64,000 bases of DNA. It comes from Roseateles saccharophilus. Its GTDB lineage: Bacteria; Pseudomonadota; Gammaproteobacteria; Burkholderiales; Burkholderiaceae_C. The translations under genes were made by a program, and so were the position numbers. The stretch's first letter is position 1. Every line of letters begins with the position of its first letter. The DNA is taken from contig NZ_SMBU01000016.1 in assembly GCF_004342485.1 (NCBI RefSeq), forward strand, positions 36,146 to 100,145, given 5' to 3'. Below are positions 54,939-63,967 of this stretch, one piece after another. The notes below the pieces were generated by a model that made no database searches, had not been told where the DNA came from, and worked only from the letters and a program-made list of their open reading frames with translations.

Positions 54939-56189
54939 TCAATGTTCGTCGCTGATTTGCGATTTCAGCAGGCGGGCCTTCAACGCGTACGCGCCGGCAA
55001 TCACGATTTGATCGCCAGCCTGGACGCCTGAGCGGATCACGGTCCTGCCGCCTAGCTTGTCGCCCGTCTCGACAGGGCGGGGTTCGAAACCGTCTCCTTC
55101 GGCGACGAACACGGTCGGCTGTCCCTGGAGCAGGACCACCGCAGCGTCGGGCACGCTAAGCACGTTGGACGTCATCTGGCCCACTTCGATATTCGCCGTT
55201 GCGAACATCTCGGGCTTCAACCGCCCATCCTTGTTGTTCACCTCGATGCGCGCGGCGACTGTGCGAGTCTCGGGCGTGAGCAGTCGGCCAATGTAGGTGA
55301 CCTTCCCGGTGAAGATGACGCCGGGGTATGCGGCGACCGTCACTGTCGCAACAGCACCGGACCTGACGCGGCTGAGCAGATCTTCAGTGATGTTGGCCTC
55401 GATCCAGACTCGCGACAGGTCGGCTATGGTGAACGCTGTTTCGCTCGGAGTAGCGAGTTCACCCAAGGTAGCCTTTCTTTGCACGACGGTGCCGGCGAAG
55501 GGCGCCCGAAGCAAGAACGTTCCTTCGGTGCCGGTCGATGCCGATGCACCAAGCAGCCGCAATTTGTCCTGTGCGCCCCGGAGTTCGGCATTGGACTTCT
55601 CCAGTTCGGCCTTGGCACGAAGCAACTCTCGCTGCGGAATGATTTCCTCGGCCGCCAGGCTCTGTGCCCGCTGGAAGTCGGCCTGAGCGACTCGGTTTGT
55701 CGCCTGCACCTGGAGCAAGTTGGACTGCGCTTCACCGAGCGTCACGCTATCCAACGTTGCCAGGGGCTGGCCAGCGCGCACGCTGTCACCCAGATTCGCG
55801 TCGACTCGCAAAATGCGCCCTTCAACACGGGGAGCAATACGCGCGAGGAGATCCTGATTTGGCTTCACGGTCGCGGTGACCGTCACCACGTCGGCCTCCG
55901 AACGCGGCTGGAGCTCCACAACCTGGATTCCGGCTCGCTTGACATCTTCGGCAGACATCTTGATGTCGCCCGCCTCCTTGTTTTCGACGCCAGGTGATCC
56001 TTCCATTTCCGGACCACCGCGCTCGCCTGCTTCAGCGCGCTTGGAAGCCGGTCCGCTTGCTGGCGATGAGTCCGTGCGCGCTGCTTGGCCGTCCTTGTCG
56101 GCGCCGGTGCATGCGGTCAATGCGAGGGCGAGCGTCAGCAACCCGAACGCTTGAAAGGAAGTCATTGAATTCATCGTCTGGTTTGACAT
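54939..56189 (-). CDS. czcB: CzcB-type RND periplasmic adaptor (lipoprotein)
   Basis: A 416-residue adaptor with a lipoprotein signal (ALALTACTGADK) and the HlyD-type layout: barrel-sandwich (VTATVKPNQDLLARIAPRVE, DSVRAGQPLATLDSV), alpha-hairpin (QVQATNRVAQADFQRAQSLA), and beta-barrel (RVWIEANITEDL, VTYIGRLLTPETRTVAARIE). Start chosen at ATG 56189; two further ATGs lie 5 and 8 codons downstream. czcA follows after a 15-base gap. Confidence 0.9.
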   Translation of the reverse strand: MSNQTMNSMTSFQAFGLLTLALALTACTGADKDGQAARTDSSPASGPASKRAEAGERGGPEMEGSPGVENKEAGDIKMSAEDVKRAGIQVVELQPRSEADVVTVTATVKPNQDLLARIAPRVEGRILRVDANLGDSVRAGQPLATLDSVTLGEAQSNLLQVQATNRVAQADFQRAQSLAAEEIIPQRELLRAKAELEKSNAELRGAQDKLRLLGASASTGTEGTFLLRAPFAGTVVQRKATLGELATPSETAFTIADLSRVWIEANITEDLLSRVRSGAVATVTVAAYPGVIFTGKVTYIGRLLTPETRTVAARIEVNNKDGRLKPEMFATANIEVGQMTSNVLSVPDAAVVLLQGQPTVFVAEGDGFEPRPVETGDKLGGRTVIRSGVQAGDQIVIAGAYALKARLLKSQISDEH

Positions 56190-56200
56190 TCTTTGGTTCT

Positions 56201-57661
56201 TCACGGCTGCACGGTCCAACCGGCAGCCGCTTCCAGGTTCAGCCGGGTGGTCTGGTAGTCGAGCAGTGCCTCAACCAGGTCACGCCTTGCGTCGATCAGT
56301 TGACGGTTCGTCAAGATCAGCTCCATCAAGCCAATCTGGCCGGCATGCAGCGACTTCTTGGATAGCTCTTCGTTCTTCGCCAGCGTTGGCATCACGGAGA
56401 GCTGCAGGCGATCAACCCGTTGCTGCATGCTTTGGAGTCGCACCCAGAGTGCATGGATGTCGGCCGGGACGTTCCGCGCGGCGGCGCGGCGCTCGATATC
56501 AGCCTGCGCAGCTTCGGTCGCCGCGACGCCTATCCCTGCTGCGTTTCGCTTGAACAGCGGTAGCGGCAGCGACACCGTCAACGTTGTCAGCCGTTCGCGA
56601 GCGTCCATGGCGCCTTCGCGCCCGACGTTGAGCCCGACGGTCACATCCGGATAGCGAGCGGCGCGCTCGAGCTGCAGGCGAGCGGAAGCGCTGTCCTGGC
56701 GGGATGCAAGCGCGCGCAGGCGGGGCTGCGTTTGTGCCAGATCGAGCAACTCGCCCTCTGAATACGGCAATCGCGCAGCTTCAAGAGCCCCGGCCACCTC
56801 AGGCAGGCCCGAGGGTGGCAGTTGCAGTGGCACTGCGAGAGCACTGCGGGCTTCAATCAGCTGCTCCTGGACAGTTGCGAGCTGATTGCGAGCGCGCTCG
56901 GCTTCCACCAGCGCCACATTGGCATCGAGTCGCGTGTCTTCGCCGGCCGCACGGCGCTTCTCGACGGCCCGAGCCGTTTCATCGAACATCCGGACGGCTT
57001 GGGTCTCAAGCTCGACGCGCCGCTGGAAGGCCAACACCCGGTAAAAGCGCTGCGCCACCTCGGCGCGCTGCTGCAGCCGCATGTCATCTATTTCCAGTCG
57101 CAGGGCCTGCAGGGCGGCTGCGCTGGCCTGACGGCGATGTCCTGGTTGTCCGCTGATCTCGAAGGTCTGAGAAACGCCGGCGCTCCATTCTTTGCGACGC
57201 TCCAAAGACGACGCATCGGGCACCTTCCTCCGGGTGCTCTCGATCGATACCTGAGGGTTGTTCTGAAACAGGGCGACGGCATCCGTGACAGCGCCCTCCG
57301 CAGCCGCCAACTGCGCTTGCTTTCCCTGGAGCACGGGGTTGGCCGCTTCGGCGAGTGCCAAGACCTGTTCGAGAGTGAATGTGCTCAACGAAGCTGGGGA
57401 ACTTGCCGGCCCGGCCATTGGCTGAGCCTGATCCGGTTGCGCGCAGCTTAAACCAGGAGCGAGGAGCACGGCCGTGGTCAGGGCCAACGACGCGCACGAT
57501 GGCCAACCCCTCCGACCAGACCGCGCCCCTGAAGGTGATCGGCCGGACCGCCTGGGCACTTCCATGGCGCAGTGTGGCGGGGAAATGGAAGGGTTCCGGC
57601 ACTGGACGGCGGAGCAAACGCCGTTCTGTTCTTGGATCGCACGCGCTTCAACGTTCTTCAT
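56201..57661 (-). CDS. czcC: CzcC-type outer-membrane factor
   Basis: A 486-residue TolC-family channel. Two long coiled-coil repeats (LQGKQAQLAAAEGAV, LRLEIDDMRLQQRAEVAQRF; LIEARSALAVP; MQQRVDRLQLSV) surround FTLEQVLALAEAANP and SLPLPLFKRNAAG, ending near LLDYQTTRLNLE. The chosen ATG (57661) gives a long N-terminus but follows AGGTG and lies 20 bases after the transcription start predicted from the MerR-type promoter; ATG 57565 is an alternative. It heads the czcCBA row. Confidence 0.88.
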   Translation of the reverse strand: MKNVEARAIQEQNGVCSAVQCRNPSISPPHCAMEVPRRSGRSPSGARSGRRGWPSCASLALTTAVLLAPGLSCAQPDQAQPMAGPASSPASLSTFTLEQVLALAEAANPVLQGKQAQLAAAEGAVTDAVALFQNNPQVSIESTRRKVPDASSLERRKEWSAGVSQTFEISGQPGHRRQASAAALQALRLEIDDMRLQQRAEVAQRFYRVLAFQRRVELETQAVRMFDETARAVEKRRAAGEDTRLDANVALVEAERARNQLATVQEQLIEARSALAVPLQLPPSGLPEVAGALEAARLPYSEGELLDLAQTQPRLRALASRQDSASARLQLERAARYPDVTVGLNVGREGAMDARERLTTLTVSLPLPLFKRNAAGIGVAATEAAQADIERRAAARNVPADIHALWVRLQSMQQRVDRLQLSVMPTLAKNEELSKKSLHAGQIGLMELILTNRQLIDARRDLVEALLDYQTTRLNLEAAAGWTVQP

Positions 57662-57688
57662 CGATCGACACCTATCGCAACGGGTCGA

Positions 57689-57719
57689 ATTTCAATCCAT
57701 GAAGTAGCTACAGGGTCAA
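57689..57719 (-). promoter_or_regulatory. MerR-type promoter of czcCBA
   Basis: On the minus strand TTGACC-N19-TGAAAT with a spacer (CTGTAG then CATGGAT) related to the pbrT and ATPase promoters. The -10 lies 28 bases before the czcC ATG. The 19-bp spacing again indicates control by the CadR-like regulator. The dyad is weaker than in the other two. Confidence 0.65.
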
Positions 57720-57798
57720 GCTCTTTTTCGTCTTCCGTCGTCTGTGTGGTTCCGTCGCTTTGCAAGGACGGATTGCTCGCCTTCGGCGGTCAAGCACG

Positions 57799-59173
57799 GT
57801 GATGTCCCGGCGCGTGGTGTAAGTCCACAGCCCGGACAGGCTGGGATGCGCGGGGTTACTCAGCGTGCCACTGCGGACAGCCGAGTGGGAACAGTATCAC
57901 TGAGGGTCTGCAGGCCCTCGAGCTGCATGTAGCGGCGGTTCAGACTCCACTCGTCGTTCTGCTCGAGCATCATGGCGCCGACGAGCCGCGTGATCGAGGC
58001 GTCGTTGGGGAAGATGCCCACCACGTTGGTCCTGCGCTTGATCTCTGCGTTGAGCCGCTCCAGCGGGTTGGTGCTGTAGATCTGCGGCCAGTGCGCCCTG
58101 GGGAAGCCCATGAAGGCCAGCACGTCGTGCTCTGCCGCGTCCATCATGGCGCTGAGCTTGGGCAGCTTCTCTCGGAACTGGTCCGCCACGCTGCGCCATT
58201 GCATCCTCGCCGCCTGCGGCGTCTCCTGCACGAACACCGTGCCGATGGCCGCACTCACCATGCGCCGCTGCGTCTTGTTGGCGTAGGCCAGGACGTTGCG
58301 CATGAAGTGCACGCGGCAGCGCTGCCAGGTGGCCTTGAGCGTCTTTGCCGCAGCCGCCTTGATGCCCTCATGGCTGTCGCTGATGACGAGCTTGACGCCA
58401 CGCAGGCCACGTCGGTTCAGGCTTCGCAGGAACTCCGTCCAGAACGGCTCGGCCTCGCTGGCCCCAACCTTGATGCCCAGCACTTCGCGCTGTCCCTCGG
58501 TGTTGACGCCCACGGCCACTATCACCGCGACGCTCACGATGCGACCAGCCTCGCGCGTCTTCACGTAGGTCGCGTCGATCCACAGGTATAGCCAGTCGCC
58601 CTCGATCTGCCGGTTCAGGAACGCGCCGACGCGCTCATCGAGCTCGGCGCACAGCCGCGACACCTGGCTCTTGGACACGCCGCTCATGCCCATGGCCTTG
58701 ACCAGATCGTCCACCGAGCGCGTGGAGATGCCCTTGATGTAGGCCTCCTAGATCACCGCCGTCAGCGCCTTCTCGGCGGTCCTGCGCGGCTCCAGGAACT
58801 CGGGGAAGTAGCTGCCCTGGCGCAGCTTGGGGATCTTGAGCTCGACGCTGCCGGCACGCGTCTCCCAGGTTCGATCTCGAAAGCCGTTGCGACTGTTGAT
58901 GCGCTCGGCGCTCTTCTCGTCATAGCCGGCGCCGCAGCGCCCTTCGGCGTCGATCTCCATGAGCCGCTGGGCCATGAACTGCACCATCTGGCGCAGCACA
59001 TCAACGTCGGCTCCCTTCTCGGCAAGTTCGGCCAATGCGATAGTTGAGGCGGTCATCGTGTCTTCCTTTGGACAAGGGTTATTGGGTCGCACCTCAACCT
59101 TATCCGGGACCACGATGGCCACCCTCTACGGGCAGCCTCGCCTAAAAACTTACACCACCTCGCGGGGCATCAC
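57799..59173 (-). mobile_element. IS256-family insertion sequence
   Basis: About 1375 bases bounded by related terminal repeats: left GTGATGTCCCGG (57799-57824, continuing to GTGGTGTAAGT) and right, on the other strand, GTGATGCCCCGC (59148-59173, also continuing to GTGGTGTAAGT). A transposase gene fills it. The expected 8-9-bp target duplication was not found, so boundaries may be off by a few bases or the site has diverged. Confidence 0.75.
57860..59056 (-). pseudogene. IS256-family transposase interrupted by an amber codon
   Basis: The 398-codon frame carries the DDE triad as LWIDATYVKT, VISDSHEGIKAAA and NPLERLNAEIKRR, plus RAHWPQIYSTN. An in-frame TAG at 58748-58750 replaces what is likely a Gln codon (ALTAVI-stop-EAYIKGIS). 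The frame is otherwise intact, so the enzyme is probably inactive unless the stop is suppressed. Start: ATG at 59056 after AAGGAAG. Confidence 0.88.
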
Positions 59174-59219
59174 CCGCAATGCATCGTGGCGATGGCGCCC
59201 GTTGCGTCGCCCAGATCCC

Positions 59220-59414
59220 TCAGATGTCGAGGCGAGAGTTCAGTTTCGAGAGCTGCACGTAGCGCTCTCGAGCCAGGCCGAGGACGTACGAGGCTTTGCT
59301 CAGCCTAGTCATCGATGCCGTGTTGCCCAGTTGCAATCGATCAAGTGCTGCGCTGCAAATGCGCTGGGCGGACGTGACACGCCGATTCGCTCGCAGCAGG
59401 GGGCTGGGTTTCAT
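59220..59414 (-). CDS. Short basic hypothetical protein
   Basis: A 64-residue frame (KPSPLLRANRRVTSAQRICS, then LGLARERYVQLSKLNSRLDI) with no signal peptide or recognised domain. Support comes from a strong GGGAG 7 bases before the ATG and from the same strand as the Sel1-like gene upstream. Basic, helix-forming composition. Function unknown; could be a chance frame. Confidence 0.4.
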   Translation of the reverse strand: MKPSPLLRANRRVTSAQRICSAALDRLQLGNTASMTRLSKASYVLGLARERYVQLSKLNSRLDI

Positions 59415-59478
59415 GACATCTCCCGGGCCAATGTCTGAATATGCCGCCGTTGCTGGTCCATGCCATGGCAGCGTGAAA

Positions 59479-61161
59479 TCACTGGGGCGCGCAGAGCGGC
59501 GTCATCTTTTCTTGCGCATCCGGCCCGACCTTGCGAATGGTTTCCAACCTTCTGGACGGCCGGTGCAATGCCTGCGCGTTCACCTTCGCTTCGGCCTCGC
59601 CCAAGGGCGTTGCCATCGCGGCGTCGAGTTCAATCTTGGCCGTTCGCGCCCACCGGCCGCCACCACGCAGGATCTCGAGGTCGCTGGAGCGCGCCCGGGC
59701 AAAAAACATCGATTCGGCAAGTCCGTGAGCATGCAGCACCTGTTTGACCCTGGCCATGCGATAGCGCAAGTCGAAATCTTGGGACTCCGCACCGCGCACG
59801 CCACCGCCTGCCACTTGAGCTGCGATATGCCGAAGGTTTTCCTGGACCGCTGTTGACAGCGCCGGCACCGCCCGTGGGGATGACAGCTTGGCATGACGAA
59901 TGAAAGGGTTGCGCCCAACCACCAGGCCCCAGGGTCGTTGCCCGTCCACCAGGTCTACCGTCATTGCCTCTAGCTTCGTGAGCCCGAAGTCCCTTGCCAC
60001 CTGCAGTCGAAGTGCCAGACCAGGATCGGACTGCCCAATAGCCGTGAGAGCAATACTGTAGTCCTCGTCTCGCCCGTCAACGGGCAGAACGAAGGTGCAT
60101 AGCAGCCTGAACGCATGGTTGTCACCGGACTGCGCAGCGATGAACAGCCAGTTCATTCCCTGTTCCACCTCACGCAACGACCCGGATGACCGCAGGATGG
60201 TCGCACCAAGCCGGCGCTGAGCCAACACCACGCCATTGGCTGCGGCCTTTTCGAGGCAGAACCTCGCCATAGGCGGATTGGCCACCGAACCGTTGTGATT
60301 CGAGTGCATCTCGTAGAGCCGGGTCCAAGCGTCCAGGTGTCCACCGTCGGCTGCCCGCATCAGCAGCGCCGAGGCCTTCCGGAAGTTTTGCCCCGCGACC
60401 AGCGAGTTCCAGCCGAGGCTTCCGACGTCGTTTCCGCTCAGCGCTTGGCCGAGCATCAGAGCCGCGCCGCTGCTTCCCCGTGCCACGCAGTCATCCAGCA
60501 AGGTCTCAATCGCCCGGCGGTCCACGGCGATGGACGCGCCGGGAATCGAACTCGCATGCGTCAAGGCTTCGAATACCTTGTCTGCGAGACCAGCATCCGG
60601 CGTCGCGCCTGGCTTCAGACCAAGCGCTAGCGCGCGGAACAGCAACTGCGGTTCCTGCCTCATCAGCGCCCGATCCATCGCGAATGTCAGCAAGTGAGGC
60701 CAGCCGATGCCCGGCAAGTCTTTCAACGATCTCAGACGCGACACGATCTCCTCGTCGGAGCGCTCGTGCGGGGCGTAGCGGCAGAGCACCTTTCTCGACG
60801 CTTCGTCGCCACCCGCTGCGGCGCTGCGGAACCAACGCAGCCCTTCGTCAGAATCGGCCGCGGTCAGCGAGGTCCAGATTGCCAACTTAAATTGCGCAGT
60901 CACACGTCCCGAATGCGCGGCCTGCTGCAGCGTCGCGATGCGCCCATGCGCCACGATCTCATAGAGGTCCAGTGATTCGACGATCAGCTGCTGCGCATCA
61001 TCTGCGCGGATCGGCTCAGCCTGCTGCAGGTACTCCAGACCTAGCGGGACGTGACGTGGAAACCCATTCGTACCCTGTAGGTACTTCCTGCCAGCCTCGA
61101 AGCATGCGGCGACATCTCCCCGCCTCGCCCTCGAAATCAACTGAGCATCGGGCCGTCGCAT
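59479..61161 (-). CDS. Sel1-like repeat protein
   Basis: A 560-residue all-helical protein with repeated A-x-x-G-x-x-x-A units of the Sel1/TPR type (AAHSGRVTAQFKLAIW, LRWFRSAAAGGDEASRK, LLMRAADGGHLDAWTRLYE, AAANGVVLAQRRLGATILR, WLFIAAQSGDNHAFRLL). No signal peptide. Such proteins are scaffold or interaction modules. The C-terminal ~170 residues are not repeat-like and contain DFDLRYRMARVKQVLHAHGL. Specific role unknown. Confidence 0.65.
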   Translation of the reverse strand: MRRPDAQLISRARRGDVAACFEAGRKYLQGTNGFPRHVPLGLEYLQQAEPIRADDAQQLIVESLDLYEIVAHGRIATLQQAAHSGRVTAQFKLAIWTSLTAADSDEGLRWFRSAAAGGDEASRKVLCRYAPHERSDEEIVSRLRSLKDLPGIGWPHLLTFAMDRALMRQEPQLLFRALALGLKPGATPDAGLADKVFEALTHASSIPGASIAVDRRAIETLLDDCVARGSSGAALMLGQALSGNDVGSLGWNSLVAGQNFRKASALLMRAADGGHLDAWTRLYEMHSNHNGSVANPPMARFCLEKAAANGVVLAQRRLGATILRSSGSLREVEQGMNWLFIAAQSGDNHAFRLLCTFVLPVDGRDEDYSIALTAIGQSDPGLALRLQVARDFGLTKLEAMTVDLVDGQRPWGLVVGRNPFIRHAKLSSPRAVPALSTAVQENLRHIAAQVAGGGVRGAESQDFDLRYRMARVKQVLHAHGLAESMFFARARSSDLEILRGGGRWARTAKIELDAAMATPLGEAEAKVNAQALHRPSRRLETIRKVGPDAQEKMTPLCAPQ

Positions 61162-61540
61162 CCTGCGCCTTCAATGCACTGGCGCATTGCCAAGCCCTCT
61201 GTTGGAAATTGATCGACGTCTTAGACGTCGCTTTTACCAAGGAGCTTAAGGAACGGCAGATGACCGCTGCCAGTCCAACACATTACGGTTTTGTCAGGTC
61301 GGTGCGCCGCGTTCCAAAATGCTCAAAGCTGTGACGGCGGCGTGAATGAGGGAGACGCTGTCCGTAAAAAGCAGTCGTGTCGATTTGGAGGCACGTGAAC
61401 CCAAGGTTTGGATGGCCTCGTACCAGCGGGAACCCGCCCAAATGGTTGAAGTAATGGATTTCCCTAGCCCGCTTCCCTAGCCTTCAAGGCGCTGGAGGCG
61501 ATCCAGCCCTCTGGCATCGACCAATGAATAGGAGAAGTAC
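61162..61540. other. Intergenic region upstream of the porin
   Basis: About 380 bases between the Sel1-like gene (minus) and the porin (plus). It contains a small hairpin (61214-61230, CGACGTC-TTA-GACGTCG, followed by CTTTT) that could be a weak terminator. No gene or RNA was recognised. Confidence 0.45.
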
Positions 61541-62587
61541 ATGAACAAGCCAGTCCTCTTGGCCTTGGCATGCAGCGCAGTTGCCGGTTCTGCCTTCGCG
61601 CAAACGTCGTCCGTCACGCTGTATGGCGTTGCTGACGCGGCAGTACGCCAGGTGAAGAACGGCAGCGCCGGCACTGTGAAGGGTGTGGCGTCCGGTGCAA
61701 ACACGACCAGCCGCCTGGGCGTTCGCGGAGTTGAACAATTGGGTGGCGGCCTGTCTGCAGGCTTTCACCTGGAATCCGGCATCGAGTTGGACACTGGCGC
61801 CTCCAACGCCAGCAAATTTTGGAACCGCCGCTCTACTGTCAGCCTCATGGGCGACTTCGGCGAAATCCGCCTGGGACGGGACACCACGCCCACCTACAAC
61901 AACGCGCTCAACGACGAGTTCGGAATCGTCGGCGTAGGGTCGCGCGGCGTCTTCGTCTACGGCTCCAGTGCAGCCCTGGGTAGCGGCGCGACGACCACTC
62001 AGCGCAGCGACAACGGCGTCAGCTACTTCCTGCCCAAGAACCTGGGTGGCTGGTTCGGTCAGGCGCACGTGGCCGCTGGCGAAGGCGTGGTCGGCAACAA
62101 ATACACCGGCGGCCGCCTGGGCTTTGAGAACAGCACCTTCCTCCTCAGTGGTGCTGTTGGCCAGACCGACGTCGGCAGCACGCAGCCCAAGTTCAAGAAC
62201 TACAACCTGCTGTTCAACTACAAGTCGCCTTGGGGCACGCTGCACACCCTCTTTGACGTGAAGAAGTGGGGTCAGCGCAAGGCGCAAGAGCTCTCGGTTG
62301 GCGCCACCGTCCCGGTGACCCAGGCAGGCTCGATCCGAGTTGGCTACACCAACGTGAACCGCTCGGGTGGCGTGGCCGGCTCTGGATATGCAGACGCCGA
62401 CGACAGCACGCGCGTCGCGCTGGGCTACGTGCACGACCTGTCCAAGCGCACTGCGCTGTACGGCACCTACGCCAAGATCAGCAACAAGGGTGCAGCGCGC
62501 AGCTCGGTGCTCTACACGACGCCGACCGGCATGCGCGGTGGCGAAAGCTCGTCCGGCATGGAAGTCGGCGTGCGCCACAGCTTCTGA
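61541..62587 (+). CDS. Burkholderiales-type general porin
   Basis: A 348-residue trimeric outer-membrane porin with the typical leader (MNKPVLLALACSAVAGSAFA then QTSSVTLYGVADAAVR), strands of a 16-strand barrel, SRLGVRGVEQLGGG, FWNRRSTVSLMGDFGEIRLG and a terminal VGVRHSF. Passive diffusion of small solutes is the usual role. Followed by a strong terminator, so it is monocistronic. Confidence 0.92.
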   Translation: MNKPVLLALACSAVAGSAFAQTSSVTLYGVADAAVRQVKNGSAGTVKGVASGANTTSRLGVRGVEQLGGGLSAGFHLESGIELDTGASNASKFWNRRSTVSLMGDFGEIRLGRDTTPTYNNALNDEFGIVGVGSRGVFVYGSSAALGSGATTTQRSDNGVSYFLPKNLGGWFGQAHVAAGEGVVGNKYTGGRLGFENSTFLLSGAVGQTDVGSTQPKFKNYNLLFNYKSPWGTLHTLFDVKKWGQRKAQELSVGATVPVTQAGSIRVGYTNVNRSGGVAGSGYADADDSTRVALGYVHDLSKRTALYGTYAKISNKGAARSSVLYTTPTGMRGGESSSGMEVGVRHSF

Positions 62588-62605
62588 TCACCACGGCAAC
62601 TGTGA

Positions 62606-62633
62606 GGGGAAGCGCTTCGGCGCTCCCCTTTTT
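62606..62633 (+). terminator. Intrinsic terminator after the porin
   Basis: Stem GGGGAAGCGC / GCGCTCCCC with a TTCG tetraloop and one bulge, followed by TTTTT. It lies 18 bases after the porin stop. Confidence 0.9.
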
Positions 62634-62648
62634 CCGCAGGAGGTGCCC

Positions 62649-63095
62649 ATGTCCAACGCACTCCGTCCCACCCCCAGCAGCGGTGCCCCCACCACGGCGA
62701 TCGATGACGACTGGAAGGCCACAGCGCTGGTTTTCAGAGGTCAGCGCCAGGCGCTGATTGCCAGCAACATCGCCAATGCTGACACGCCCAACTACCAGGC
62801 GCGTGACATCAGCTTCTCGGCAGCGCTCAAAGATGCCAATCGGGCTCGACCTGCCGCGCCGATGGCGACCACGTCGCCAGGCCACCTTGCGCCCAGCCTG
62901 GTCGCGCCACGCAGCACGCTGCAGTTCGCCCAGCACGCACTGCAATCCCAGACCGGTCTCGACAGCAACACCGTCGACATGGACCGCGAGCGAGCGTCAT
63001 TCGCCCAGAATTCCATCCTTCATCAGCTCGCCGTGGCATCGCTGGACGACGAGTTGAAGGAGTTCAAGATGGCGATCACCGACCCGCGCCGCTGA
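62649..63095 (+). CDS. flgB: FlgB-like flagellar basal-body rod protein (orphan)
   Basis: A 148-residue rod protein with the N-terminal flagellar motif LIASNIANADTPNYQARDIS and C-terminal DMDRERASFAQNSILHQLAV, both typical of FlgB. Normally flgB begins a flg operon followed by flgC; here no other flagellar gene lies beside it, and it follows a porin and precedes a ZIP transporter on the opposite strand. A ribosome site (GCAGGAGG) precedes the ATG. It may be a displaced or duplicated copy. Confidence 0.85.
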   Translation: MSNALRPTPSSGAPTTAIDDDWKATALVFRGQRQALIASNIANADTPNYQARDISFSAALKDANRARPAAPMATTSPGHLAPSLVAPRSTLQFAQHALQSQTGLDSNTVDMDRERASFAQNSILHQLAVASLDDELKEFKMAITDPRR

Positions 63096-63205
63096 GTAGA
63101 CGGCGGCCGCCGCGACATTGAGGCCAGGAACGGCCGGGGTGCTGCAGGGGTCGGCCCGGCATTCGACGCTCGGTACTTCATGCGTCCCATGAGGTCAGGT
63201 CGAAG

Positions 63206-63967
63206 TCAAACCATCATCTCGATCATCAGCAACGCCAGGAAGCCGACGAAGAACATCGACGTAAGCAGCGGAGTCTCGTCGACCTCGTGCGCCTCAGTCA
63301 GCAGCTCCTCGGTGACCAGGTAGAGCAGCGCCGCAACGCCAAACGACAGCACGCCGTCCAGCACGGGCGGGCTGGCGCTCGCGAGGAAGTACGCACCGAT
63401 TCCGGCGCCTGCCATAAGCAGCACGGCAAAGGTGATCGTGGTGGCCAGCACCTGGCTTCTCGCTTTAGGCCCGCGCATCGCCGCTGCGGTTGCGACGCCG
63501 AGGAACAGCACCTCCAGCGTCATCGCGATCGTGATCAGCAATCCCTGGCGCTCGCCGGCAGCAAAGCTCACGCCGATCAGCAGTCCATCCAGAGCGATGT
63601 CGAGTGCCGATGCCAACAACAGGCTGATGGGAAGTGCCAACGGCGAAGATGTCTCCTCCTCCCGCGCTTCAAGTCGGCGTGCCAGCGCCTTGAGCAGCAG
63701 CATCGCGATGACGCCCAAAGCGAAGCCGCCGAGCGTCACCCACGGCAGGCGGCGGTGCACGACGTCGGGCAGCCGTTCCGTCGCGAGCGCTGCGAACAGC
63801 ACGCCAGCCGCGATGTGCTGGACGGCACTCTGCACTCGCGGTCCCGGCGTGCGCACGGCCGCAGCGACGCCTCCAAGGACGACTGCCGCGGCGGGCACCG
63901 CCGCAAACGTTGTTACGTCCCGCGTAGATTTCGGCTCGCGATCCCAAGCTATTCGAGGTTGAGTCAA
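63206..63967 (-). CDS. ZIP family metal transporter (possibly continuing past the right edge)
   Basis: At least 253 residues with about eight helices. Sequence resembles bacterial ZIP permeases: QHIAAGVLFAALATERLPDV in TM2 and ALDIALDGLLIGVSFAAGER in TM4, where Asp/Glu and Asp replace the usual His/Asn ligands of the binuclear metal centre. The C-terminus reads TEELLTEAHEV. No ATG near the N-terminus: a TTG at about 63967 is possible but the frame stays open to the edge. Direction (import or export) and metal are not determined. Confidence 0.65.
   Translation of the reverse strand: MTQPRIAWDREPKSTRDVTTFAAVPAAAVVLGGVAAAVRTPGPRVQSAVQHIAAGVLFAALATERLPDVVHRRLPWVTLGGFALGVIAMLLLKALARRLEAREEETSSPLALPISLLLASALDIALDGLLIGVSFAAGERQGLLITIAMTLEVLFLGVATAAAMRGPKARSQVLATTITFAVLLMAGAGIGAYFLASASPPVLDGVLSFGVAALLYLVTEELLTEAHEVDETPLLTSMFFVGFLALLMIEMMV

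Noticed and set aside
57780..59190. Target-site duplication of the IS256 element
   Set aside because: Bases flanking the two inverted repeats do not match each other over 8-9 positions.
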